Below are positions 32,315-41,933 of a DNA stretch of 64,000 nucleotides, in pieces (position 1 is the first letter of the stretch; each line of letters begins with the position of its first letter). The stretch is from Porpolomopsis calyptriformis (lineage: Eukaryota > Basidiomycota > Agaricomycetes > Agaricales > Hygrophoraceae). The notes beneath the pieces were generated by a model. It made no database searches and had not been told where the DNA came from. It saw only the letters and a program-made list of their open reading frames with translations. The stretch covers positions 2,108,001 through 2,172,000 of the forward strand of contig OX621167.1 in NCBI GenBank assembly GCA_951640195.1. The letters run 5' to 3'. The translations under genes were made by a program, and so were the position numbers.

Positions 32315-33037
32315 ATGACTACAACTACGAAACGAGAGCGATCCTCAAGCCCGACTGAAACACTCAGTGGACCGTCGAAAGCATCGCGGTTAAGCCCTAC
32401 GGAGGATGGAGAGCATGGGATGGTGTGCGCTCTGCCGCCGACATGCAACCCGCCGAAGCACGTGCCGACGGTGGTAGGGAGCACGAGAGAGCTAGAGTCG
32501 CACTATGAGACGTATCACACGCATGTTTGCGAGGCGGAAGGGTGTGGATGTGTTTTTCCGGAAGGGCGGATGTTGGAACTGGTTTGTGAGATGACTTTCG
32601 GGTGTTGGTTGCTGACTGTCCGAAGCATCAGACAGAGTGTCATGATCCTATTGCGGCCGTTCGGAAGGAGAAGGGGGAAAAGATCGTGAGTGTGTGTGTG
32701 TGTTCGATTATAGTGAAACTAAAGATGAGAGTGACAGTTTGAGTGCTACGTTGATTGCTGTGCACGAACGTTTCTGACACCGAAAGCGAGACGATTGCAT
32801 TTGATTGAAGTGCATCGGTACCCGAAGGAGTATTTCTTTGGTGTGACTAATAAAGGGATCGGCGGATTACGGGATAGATGGGGTGAAGGTGCGAGTATGA
32901 TTCGGAAGCCTTGGAAGAAGAGAGACCCAGTCGAAGAATTGAGTGAACAACTAAGTGAGTTGAAAGTGGGTGTACCGGATGTGATCAGGTTCGGTCGTGG
33001 TGGTAATAAAGGTGGATTTAAACGTTGTCTAAAATAG
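32315..33037 (+). CDS. C2H2 zinc-finger protein, ZNF511-like
   Basis: Three exons (32315-32581, 32626-32685, 32738-33037), 208 residues, introns 44 and 52 nt. The N-terminus MTTTTKRERSSSPTETLS is disordered. Fingers: CALPPTCNPPKHVPTVVGS then ELESHYETYHTHVCEAEGC and FPEGRMLELHQTECHD; the last is FECYVDCCARTFLTPKARRL then HLIEVHRYPKEYFFGV. The tail NKGIGGLRDRWGEGASMIRK is the signature of the ZNF511 family, conserved from fungi to animals and poorly characterised. The start was chosen because the frame opens there, just after an upstream stop. It is transcribed away from the KH gene. Confidence 0.85.
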
Positions 33038-33140
33038 GTAATCGTAGTTCCTAAATCGTAATCTAATTTTCTTTTTGTTTCACTTTTTATTGTCTTTTTC
33101 AAGTATTTAATCCCTAATAATTTTAATTCAAACACGATTA

Positions 33141-33860
33141 ATGTCTCCTTCACGTCATGTACTTCCACCCACCCTCGCTAACGAACTCGCTCTCATGCAG
33201 TTCATCGACGGTGGTAAAATAGACTCACATCTCAATCGTCTCATGCAGGCACAGGCCAGAGCAGCTGCAGGTCACTCCGCACAGCCCCTTGCCATCGGAG
33301 ACGTTTACAGGGACGGAAAGGGAGGTATCTGGTGGGACCAAGAGGAAGAGTGGGAATACGTCCATCTCCTCGCCAGTCACGATGACCACCCCTCCTGGAT
33401 CCCATTCGGCGATGACCGCAGGGAATCCGTCTCATCCCTCGACTCCGTCCTCAGCCCCACCTATCTCGCCCACCCCCTTTCCCCAGACGATTTCCCCACC
33501 CACCCCTTCTTCCCCCCTCCCCCATACGCCTCCCGTCCGGACCCGGCCAACGACGGCTTCCCATCTCGTCATGTCCCCGCCCCAAACAAGATCCCGAGAC
33601 CAAGGGGCGCTCAGCGTCGCAGACCTGCACCCTTGAAGCTCGCACCCCCTCCCCGACGACGCGCACAGCACGATCTCGACATGGTCCGCAAAGACTTCTT
33701 CGACGGCTCGTTTGAGCCCCAAGTCGTCGTCCCTCGCACCACCAGGATACTACCCCCTCCCCCTCCGCCAGCTCACAAACGTGGGAAGAGTCTGAATATG
33801 AGTATCAGCGCGATCAAACAAAAGGCATCCAGCCTGTTCAGGTGTGGCAAGAAGGAGTGA
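33141..33860 (+). CDS. Basic, proline-rich conserved fungal protein of unknown function
   Basis: A single-exon frame of 239 residues. The N-terminus (LANELALMQFIDGGKIDSHL) is predicted helical and is followed by a short ordered block (VYRDGKGGIWWDQEEEWEYV, HLLASHDDHPSWIPF). The rest is Pro/Arg-rich: FFPPPPYASRP, RPRGAQRRRPAPLKLAPPPR. A Lys-rich end follows (HKRGKSLNMSISAIKQKASS). No catalytic motif or domain is recognised. Low-complexity composition and codon bias (C-ending codons) support a real gene. It starts 103 bp after the zinc-finger gene on the same strand. Confidence 0.7.
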   Translation: MSPSRHVLPPTLANELALMQFIDGGKIDSHLNRLMQAQARAAAGHSAQPLAIGDVYRDGKGGIWWDQEEEWEYVHLLASHDDHPSWIPFGDDRRESVSSLDSVLSPTYLAHPLSPDDFPTHPFFPPPPYASRPDPANDGFPSRHVPAPNKIPRPRGAQRRRPAPLKLAPPPRRRAQHDLDMVRKDFFDGSFEPQVVVPRTTRILPPPPPPAHKRGKSLNMSISAIKQKASSLFRCGKKE

Positions 33861-33939
33861 TGAATGATCGTTGTCTTTTTGTCATGTTATGTAACGACCT
33901 TTACAATTAAAGCCTCTATTAGTCATACACACATTCAAC

Positions 33940-35322
33940 ATGTCCACATCCGATAAAGACACTCTCCTCGCTATGGGTTTCGACCCGGCCAGAGTCGAAT
34001 GTACGTCTCTTTTCTCCTCTCCTCCTCGTCTTAATCCTCCCCAGGGGCCCTCAAGGCCACCGCTAACAGGGGTCTCCAACCCGCCATGGATCATATCATC
34101 GAGCACCAGTCTGACTCCATTCCCGATCCCAATGCTTCTTCAGCAAACGTGGGCGATCAGGAAGACAACACGGGTGCCGATGTGGAACCCAAGGTGATCT
34201 CGCTCGTTCACATCTCCTCCAGTTATTCATTCTTTCAGAGTATAAAATGTGTAGAGTGTGGCAAGGTGTTTAGGAATACCGCTCTCGCCAATTATCACGC
34301 CGAGAAGAGCGGGCACGATCAGTTTGAAGAGTCTACTGACGACGTTCGCTCTTTCCTCCGCCTCATCACCATCGCTGAACTAAATGTAGATTAAACCGTT
34401 GACGGAGGAAGAGAAAAAGGCGCGTTTGGAGGAGCTGCGAGAACGCATGGCGGAGAAGAAGGCGAGGATGGAGGAGGAAGATGTCAAGGAGAAGCGGGAG
34501 GCTGAGGCTATCCGGAGAAAGTCTGGAAAGGTCCTTCTCCCTTTCATTCGGTTTTTCGTCGTTCACGGTCGTTGCAGGAAATGAGCAAGATCAAGGCTGA
34601 TATGAGACTTAAGCAAGCGATGAAAGATGCCGAGCAGAAACGGAAAGGTCCGTCCCTTTCGTCTGTCTCTTTCTGCCGACCCCTTATGATGCTTGATAGA
34701 CAAAATTGAAGAAAAAAGGGTCATGTCGGCTACTCGCGCGCTCGTCGAAGCTGACAAACGCGCTCGGGCCGAAAAAGCGGCGAGAGCGAAGATGTTGAGA
34801 GACGGCACGCTCGATCTCCCACTCAATGACGACGACGACCCCGCCGCCGCCGCCGCCGCTTCTGAAACGACCTCATCTGCCACGACGAGTACCGCGGGTA
34901 CCGTCGCCGGTAGGGATTTTAAGGATACTAGGCTGCAGATCCGGATGGCGACCGGTGGACAACCGTATACGACCACCCTGTCTAGTGATTCCAGTTTCGT
35001 CCTCTCCTCACTCCTCTTAACCTCTCTCTTTTCCTCATTCATTCTCAATAGCGTTGCGAGAGGTGGCAGAGTTCTTGGCCGGTCAGACCCTCTCGGTCGA
35101 CGTCGACACCGTCACTTTCACTCAACATTTTCCGAGGTGGGCTTTCTCCCCTTTTCTGTCTTCTTATCACTCATCTCTCCTTCGGACAGGAAAGTATTCT
35201 CACATGAGGATTTCTCATTAACCTTGCGAGAACTGGGACTCACTCCCTCAGCCGTACGTTCCATTTCTCTCCAAAAAAACACTCTCTCCATTTAAAATTC
35301 ACAGGTCCTTATTGCGTCGTAA
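33940..35322 (+). CDS. UBA/UBX-domain p97 (Cdc48) adaptor, UBXN1/SAKS1-like
   Basis: About eight exons. Exon 1 MSTSDKDTLLAMGFDPARVE joins, after an intron at about 34001-34045, ALKATANRGLQPAMDHIIEH to form a UBA domain with the MGF loop. A C2H2-like finger follows (IKCVECGKVFRNTALANYHA, EKSGHDQF), then PLTEEEKKARLEELRERMAE and a long charged coiled coil (KREAEAIRRKSGK, DAEQKRK, RALVEADKRARAEK). The C-terminus is a UBX domain: DTRLQIRMATGGQPYTTTLS, REVAEFLAGQ, FSHEDFSLTLRELGLTPSA and VLIAS, ending at 35322. UBX adaptors dock on the N domain of Cdc48/p97 and UBA binds ubiquitin, so the protein should deliver substrates to the segregase. The CDC48 gene is also in this window. Confidence 0.88.
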
Positions 35323-35442
35323 TAAAACCATCATGAGTGTATTAACATGTCCGAATGTACATCCTTCAAAGGGGGCATTTTTGCCATGACCGAAATTAGA
35401 ATTTGTCGATCATCAAGATCTAAATGTAACGATTCGATACAT

Positions 35443-37297
35443 TTATGAATATTCGTACAAAGCGATCACCCCCGTCCCAGTCCCGAGCGCGATCCTCCCC
35501 TCCTGCTCGTCCAGAGCTAAATGCTCCCACACGCCTTCCTCCGAAACGCTATACACAGCAGAAGCCATCCTAGGCGCCATCCCGGCCACCAAACCCGCAC
35601 CCCCCCACCCCTCACCATCCTCATCACCATCCTCATCCCCATCCCCATCCCCATCCCCATCCCCCATCCCTTGCCCAGACATCCACAGCCGTCCGCCCGC
35701 CAACCGCTGTCCTCCCCCAATGTTACCGTTGCGATAATGATGATGATGACCAAAATAATCCTCGGTGTGACTATCGATCCACACCGCACTCCCGTATTCC
35801 CCCACAGCCTCGTCAGACATGGCGAACAGCCGGAGGGGCGCTGCAATCGGCGGGCCGACGATGCGCGGCTGGATGTGGTATGGGAGGCTTCTGCTACCGC
35901 CCCCACCTCGTGCGGGACGGCGTGCGCTCGCGCTCGGGTGGAGCACATAGTGGTGTATCGTGTTGCTCGGCATGGAGAATCGATCCGCGAAGCGGACGAG
36001 CATGTGTATCGGACGGTAGTCGTCGTCGTCGCCGCCGCCGCCACTCCCGGGCGGCCGGGGAGCTTGCTTCGTAAGCCGCAGACGGTCTATCTGCCAGCGC
36101 CATCGGCACTGGGCGGTGGGTTCGAGGAGGAGTGGGGTGGTGGTGGTGGTGGTGGTGGTGGTGGCCCGCCCCGGTGGGTGGCGGGAGGGCAGCGAGTATA
36201 GCTCGACGGACGATCCTCGGATGACGAGGACGCATTCGGGGAAGAGGACGGCCGCGTGGCATTTGATTGCGGATCGCTGTGTGGGGTAGAAGGCGGGGAA
36301 ATTGAGAGCAGGAGGGGGGGAGGAGGGGGGGGGGAAGTCAAAGTTGGTCTGGGGGGGTTGAGATGATAGGAAATGAGATCGCACCGGTGCCGTGTAGGTT
36401 GCTCGAAGTTCTGTTTCCGCTTGGGGTGTACGGACATTCCAGAGGATCAGTCGTCCGCTGGGTTCTTGTGAGATGATGTTGGGACCGGAGAAGAGACGGA
36501 GGTCTTGGGATGCCTTGGGTATTCTCGTCACCTCTACGAAGGCGGATTCAGGATCGCGAGCGGAAAAGTTGATGCCCAGCAGCTGTATATAGAACCTGGT
36601 GTTTCTTTTCGATTTAGTGTCGAGGCATTCTGCGTCGAGACACCCACTGGTTGTTTCTTTCCTGTTGAAGGGCCAAAATAGCAGGACCAGGGTATTCGGT
36701 ATTGACAGCAAAGCTGGATAGCCCTACACAACGGTAAACGGCAACACAATTCGGCGGTGAGGCCTCTACGTCCCAGCAGTGGATAATGTCCTTTCGGGGC
36801 ATCGAGTTTCTACATGAGGTAATCGAAAGCAACCAGCGACGACCTCTCCCGGGCAGAAACTGGACGGCACGATTCACCGAGATCGAGTCCGATGTAGGGG
36901 AGATATTGACCTGTCTGGTGGCGATGGGTGACGGCGAGGTCCAGTTGCGACGGAGGCGCACCGCGCGACAGGTACACCGCTCGAGTTCATTTCCTGAGAG
37001 AGAATCAATAGGACGTCCGGAAAGTCCAGGGACAGGAATGCCCTCTTGAATAATTTGGGTTCGGAGGAGGAGGTGCCACAAACTACGGAGATGTGTGATT
37101 TCAAAAAATGTTCTACAGGTCTGGTAGTTGTTGTTATTTTGTTTCTCAGTTAAATATGTTCTACATACCTGTCTTAGATTTAAGATGTCAGGAATGGATA
37201 ATCGACAGAAGATGTCGAGGCAAACGTCGAGAGGAAGAGGAAACGGCCTGAAGACGGCCAGGTTTCCGTCGAGACGTTTTTGTGCCTCTCTGGACAT
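35443..37297 (-). CDS. F-box protein with low-complexity C-terminal half
   Basis: Exon 1 (37169-37297) and the start of exon 2 encode an F-box: MSREAQKRLDGNLAVFRPFP, LPLDVCLDIFCRLSIPDILN, LRQ, then after a 48-nt intron TCRTFFEITHLRSLWHLLL. F-box proteins link SCF ubiquitin ligases to substrates. The central region resembles the beta-propeller-like part of mushroom F-box proteins (IIHCWDVEASPPNCVAVY, QEPSGRLILWNVRTPQ). The frame changes at about 36620-36710 and I could not place an intron with confidence. The C-terminal half holds a run of Thr (36140-36165), Gly/Asp-rich GDGDGDGDEDG repeats (35620-35670) and ends IALGTGTGVIALYEYS at 35443. Confidence 0.72.
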
Positions 37298-38359
37298 TTT
37301 TCACCACGATAAACGCTATTAAGGCTGAAAGAATGAGTACATCGGACAGCGATCGGAGGGGGACACGATCCTACGTGGGGGGAGACGAAAACACGAGGAA
37401 CTTGTGGCAAAGACAGGGGGGGGAAACCAACTCATACAGAGTGGGGTACACCGCTACAAAGGAATGTAGTAGTTTGAAATAATAAACGAACGGGGGAGTG
37501 TAGGTTAACTCAGAATCGTACCCAAAAAAATTATTCTCCCTTGCCTTGTAAGGCAAAGTCAAGGCTGAGACGGTTTGAAAGTGATCTACAGACCCCACCT
37601 GGATACCACGCTTTCATTGTCCGTGTGCCTCGGCATTCGAACGCGATGAACCCTGTCATACGTGGGCCACATACGAAAAGAACGGGCTTCTGGATTCGGT
37701 AACGTGGCTCGCCGCGATCGCAAATTGCCACATGAACCCATTTATCCACGAAATTTACACACGATATTACTGTAATACAGAGAGAAGGGTATCCGATGTC
37801 CGATGTCTGATGAAGGGACTGCTCCTTTCATCAGACATCGGGCATCGGGGTTAGGATACCCTTCTCTCTGTATTACAGAAAACAAACACTTCCGGGGGGG
37901 GGGTGACACGTGCCTTCCTGCTGGGTGCGTCGCTGACAACGAAACGAAATGGGGCCTATACCCGATTGCGAGAGTTTAATGAAATTCAACTCTCCGCCCC
38001 GAATTGATACTGTCAGAGATCGTGTTTAACTTTACGATTCAGGGAGGAGCTTGTGGAGGCGACTACGCAAATAGCTTCCGACGGAGAATGTTCGGTTACC
38101 CACAACATTGATCTGTTTGCGCAAAAAGAGCGTAAATATAGTAAAGTGTAGATAAATCGATCATCAGATTGGAGTAACGGAAGACGGGGCGGCAAACCAC
38201 CAAGTCAGCAATGGCTGGAAAGGGTTCGAGTATTCTCGCGTGTGATCCGTCTGATTATTCAGAGCTGATCGTTATCAGATAACTCGCAGCCCTAACCCTA
38301 CCCTCCTTGATCAGACACAGCCACTCAATACTTGCTCTCCGGCCAGGCGTTTGCCATCA
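37298..38359. other. Divergent intergenic region with a hairpin
   Basis: A 1.06-kb gap between the divergently transcribed F-box and Ytp1-like genes. Apart from the hairpin at 37770-37878 no feature is supported. Frames in it are short and unlike known proteins. Confidence 0.4.
37770..37878. repeat. 109-bp near-perfect hairpin
   Basis: The left arm (37770-37794) starts CTGTAATACAGAGAGAAGGG and is the exact inverse of the right arm (37854-37878). The inner parts (CCGATGTCTGATGAA and TTCATCAGACATCGGGC) also pair, so the stem runs over about 45 bp with a few mismatches and a loop of roughly 10 nt. It could be a small foldback transposon or the source of a hairpin RNA. No target duplication was recognised. 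Confidence 0.75.
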
Positions 38360-40377
38360 ATGGCTGCCTCCATCTCATTTTTGATCTTACTAGAAGCTCT
38401 TTCAGCATCAGCTCACGAACACGGGGTGGACCTGACACAAGACCAAGCTAATGCCCCCGTTGATTCTATTCTCTGGATTCACATCCTACTCCAAACCGCA
38501 GTTTGGGGCATACTTTTCCCAACTGGAATGGTTCTGGGTATCTCCCGAAGTCGGTGGCATGTACCACTCCAAGTCAGTATCTTTCAACCGTTTATGGATG
38601 TAAATAATAATAATAATCACCCGTACCGAAGAGCGCAGGCTTCGCGTTGACGGCCGCAGGCTATATTCTGGGCCATTCCCATGGAGGGAGGATGTTCCTG
38701 CCGTCCGCTCACAACAAGTTCGCCGTCGTCCTTCTTTTTCCGATAGCCACGCAACTTGCACTCGGTATCTATCTAAAATTGCATATACATGAACAATCAA
38801 TACGACCGTGGGCCGTCCGGGTGCACGGCGTCCTGGGCAAGGCATATCCTATCCTTGGTTGGACTCAGATGATGTTTGGCGCTATTGCCTTCCGATCATA
38901 TTGTCGTGGAGACAACCTCGGTCAATGTCTTGCACATTACATCATGGTAACTAGTCTGCACCCCAGACAGGTTCTTGCTCAAGATTTCTATTCCAGGGGA
39001 GCGGGTTCATTGCATATGGAACTATTATGACCATCTTATTGGTTGCAGGAGAAGCGTGGGTCAAACGCAGCGGCCGTAGTCCCGAATGGTGGGACTCTTG
39101 GATTATCATGTTGTGGGTGCGTACTCTGGGCAATTGCTTTGACGTCTCTGGTTAATGCCATTGCAGGGTATAGGTGAGTATCCTCTCCTCGATTCCCTCG
39201 ATCGCAAGTAACGTAAGCGTTCGATAAGTCAACACATTCACGGAGCATCGGGGCTCAACATGGTCTGTCAAGGACATGCAGCATACGTGAGGTTATCGTT
39301 CCTATCTATGCGGGCTTTCCTTTCTCATTCACAATCCCAGAATACTTGGTATTCTCTGTAAGGAGTTCACCCAAAATATGTTAGCGTGCTGCTGAGTCAA
39401 CATCCTACGATAGGGTGGTCAGGAGGCATCTTGGGAATATTCTTATCGCGAAACAATCAGGTGCCCATCCAACTCAATATTCGTCAAAGTCTTTGCCGTA
39501 ACGTTGATTGTTTCTCAGCGCAATGTTATCCCGGCCCTTATGTAAACAAACCTCTTTGTTTCATTTCACTTGGCTTATATCTTTTAGTATTATATTGACC
39601 GGTTGGGCCATGTCAGAACATGCCCAGGCACTTATGATATCCACCAAGGTGAGTTAGCTTTCATCCCTCGATCGTACTTCAACTGTCTCATCCAATTGAA
39701 GGTGCACGCTACCTTTGGAACTACGTTAATGTCCGCAGGGGTCGCACGCATAATCGAAATATGCTTCATAGTCCCAAAACCCTCACCAGAGGGTCCAGAT
39801 GAGGATGGCCACAGTGATCACACACTTGCCGAATCGTCGAGGCATTCCGTTTCCCCTTCACCCCCAAGCAATCTAAAAGCAGCAGGCGCCGCTTTCCAAC
39901 ACCTTCCACCCTTCGTGAGTTCGTTCCGAGATCACCCGATATTCGTCGTGCGCTGACGATTGCTGTTTGGTGACGAGTACAGTTGCTGGTGTCCTCAGGG
40001 TGAGTTAATAAGTCATAGACATTACTTTCAACGCTGAGAGTACGGAAAGTCTGATATTCATGTCCGCGACCGACGAGGAGCTCAGGTTTGTCCACGAGAA
40101 CGGGATGGATCATGTCACGTACCTCCTTATGATGTATAGGTTCGTCATCCTTTGCAAAACCTCACCGTCGTCTAACCCTTGTGGTCGACACAGCATGGCA
40201 TTCATCATGTACACGCTCATACTCTGGCTCCTCCATTTGTACGCCACAACCGGCCGTAATGCTGGGACGGCAACTAACGATAATGATATGGAGATGACTC
40301 GGACGAAATGGTACGCCCGGGTCCCGAACGCGGACGCGGACGCTAGACATGTAATTGGGGAAGACGAGGAGGAGTAA
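38360..40377 (+). CDS. Ytp1-like / DUF2427 multi-span membrane protein
   Basis: A multi-exon gene. The start MAASISFLILLEALSASAHE looks like a signal peptide. The DUF2427 part follows: ILWIHILLQTAVWGILFPTG, SRSRWHVPLQ, then after an intron SAGFALTAAGYILGHSHGGR, HNKFAVVLLFPIATQLALGI and YLKLHIHEQSIRPWAVRVHG. The Ytp1 C-terminal domain reads YPILGWTQMMFGAIAFRSYC, GSGFIAYGTIMTILL, RSGRSPEWWDSWIIMLW, VNTFTEHRGSTWSVKDMQHT, GGILGIFLSRNNQ, LTGWAMSEHAQALMIS and SAGVARIIEICFI. The acidic end GEDEEE is at 40377. About ten membrane segments are expected. The family is conserved in fungi and its function is not established. Exons 5-9 are approximate. Confidence 0.82.
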
Positions 40378-40513
40378 TGTGTATTTGTCCAGCCGTCTTT
40401 ATTATACACGTGTAGACTGTGTGTGTGCCGGCATTGACGTCAATGCTGACTGAGTTTCGGCTGATACTGCATGGCCCGGGCTAGTGTACTCAGTACAGAC
40501 TTGTAATCCAACC

Positions 40514-41737
40514 ATGACTGGCCCCTCCGCTCTTATTCTCGGTGCAACTGGCGCGACAGGTAAACAACTTCTCGGCGAACTGTTAGCGTCGCCCCATTTC
40601 TCTCGCGTAGGCGAGTATGGTCGCAGGTGTGTGTGTGTGTAACACGCCAATTGACATGCGTTGCCTAACTCGTGTGTATCGCAGAGTGACTCCGGGAGAT
40701 AACCTTGGTCCCGGAAAGGAGAAACTCGAGCAGAAGGTCATCGATTTCGAAAAGCTAGAGGAAAGTGGGCTGAAAGACGGCAAGTGGGATGTCGTGTATA
40801 TCGCGTGAGTCGTCTTACCCCCACCTAATAATGATCATCGGAGGCGGGATCGCTCACTTGTCCACCTTGTAGTCTTGGGACTACTAGGGCAGCTGCTGGG
40901 AGTGCTGCCGCTTTTGAGAAGATCGACAGGGAGTGAATATTGATCCCCGTTTCGAATGAGGAGGACAGGGAACTAATGAATGATCGATGATGCCTCGCGT
41001 CTTTTCTTTATACAGCTATGTTGTGAACGCCGCTCAGGCTGCCAAGACGGACGACCCTAGTCATTCCCAGCGGCTCGTATACGTCTCAGTGAGTGTTTCC
41101 CGATATCCATCTCTCCCGCTTGATCGAACGACTGGTATTATTATTACTTACAGGCAAGTACCGCAAATCCGACCTCCCGTCTTTTATACAGTCGGTATGC
41201 ATTCGCAATGTGCCCGCCCTACCCTCGCTGGTAGGGGTGGATTAATGATAATGTAACTCACATGGCATAATATGTTTGTTTTTTTTACGCAGGAGCAAGG
41301 GTCTTACTGAACAAGGCTTAGCTGCATTAGGTTACAGTGACACCATCGTCTTCCGGCCTGGCTTCTTGAACGACGCCAATCGCCCGGGGTCCAGGTTCAC
41401 TGAAGCTGTCGTTGGGTGAGCCGAGATGACCATCACCCCCTCTCCTCTCCTCTCCACCCTTACGTCGTCCTCTAGAACGTTCGCCAACGCCCTGGCACTC
41501 CTCACCCCTTCCGCGGAGATCAAGGTGGGTCCGCCTCTTGAACTCGTCTTCCTAGCGTACCGCCCAACATAACACGGATATACACAGGTCCCACTCTTAG
41601 CCAAGAGTATTTTTATTGCAGGGAAAATAGGCTCGCCGGCACTCCCGCCTGGTGCCCGCGCAAAAACGATAGGGAAAGAGGGCGAATTGTACACGATGAT
41701 AACTAACGAAGGTGCTCTAGCACTGGCAAAGACATAG
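40514..41737 (+). CDS. FMP52: FMP52-like NAD(P)-binding protein
   Basis: A multi-exon short-chain-like Rossmann protein. It starts MTGPSALILGATGATGKQLL with the nucleotide-binding GATGATG motif. It continues VTPGDNLGPGKEKLEQKVID, LKDGKWDVVYIA, LGTTRAAAGSAAAFEKIDR, YVVNAAQAAKTDDPSHSQRL, VYVSASTANPTSRLLYSRSK (YxxxK pair) and GLTEQGLAALGYSDTIVFRP. It ends IGSPALPPGARAKTIGKEGE and ALALAKT at 41737. Fmp52 in yeast is a mitochondrial outer-membrane or ER-associated protein related to mammalian HTATIP2/TIP30; its substrate is unknown. A GT-repeat lies in the first intron (40627-40640). Confidence 0.85.
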
Positions 41738-41933
41738 CCCTAGGATCATTAGTGCATATGTCAGTAGTCCGTCGAGTTTGTCCCAAGTCTAGACCCAAGA
41801 AACCGTACGAGTGTCAATGTTAAAAAGATACAAGGAATGCGAGAGAAACGAGTGGAGAGTAAGATCTACGCGGTAACATAGTACAGTGTCCTTAATGGTA
41901 AGCGAAAACCAGACAGCATCTACGAATAATAAA
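41738..41933. other. Convergent intergenic region
   Basis: A short gap between the tail-to-tail FMP52-like and coiled-coil genes. AATAAATCATCGC near 41926 lies at the 3' side of both. No separate feature is seen. Confidence 0.3.

Noticed and set aside
35521..36201. Plus-strand frame of 226 codons with PIPIPIP repeats
   Set aside because: Antisense to the simple repeats of the F-box gene.
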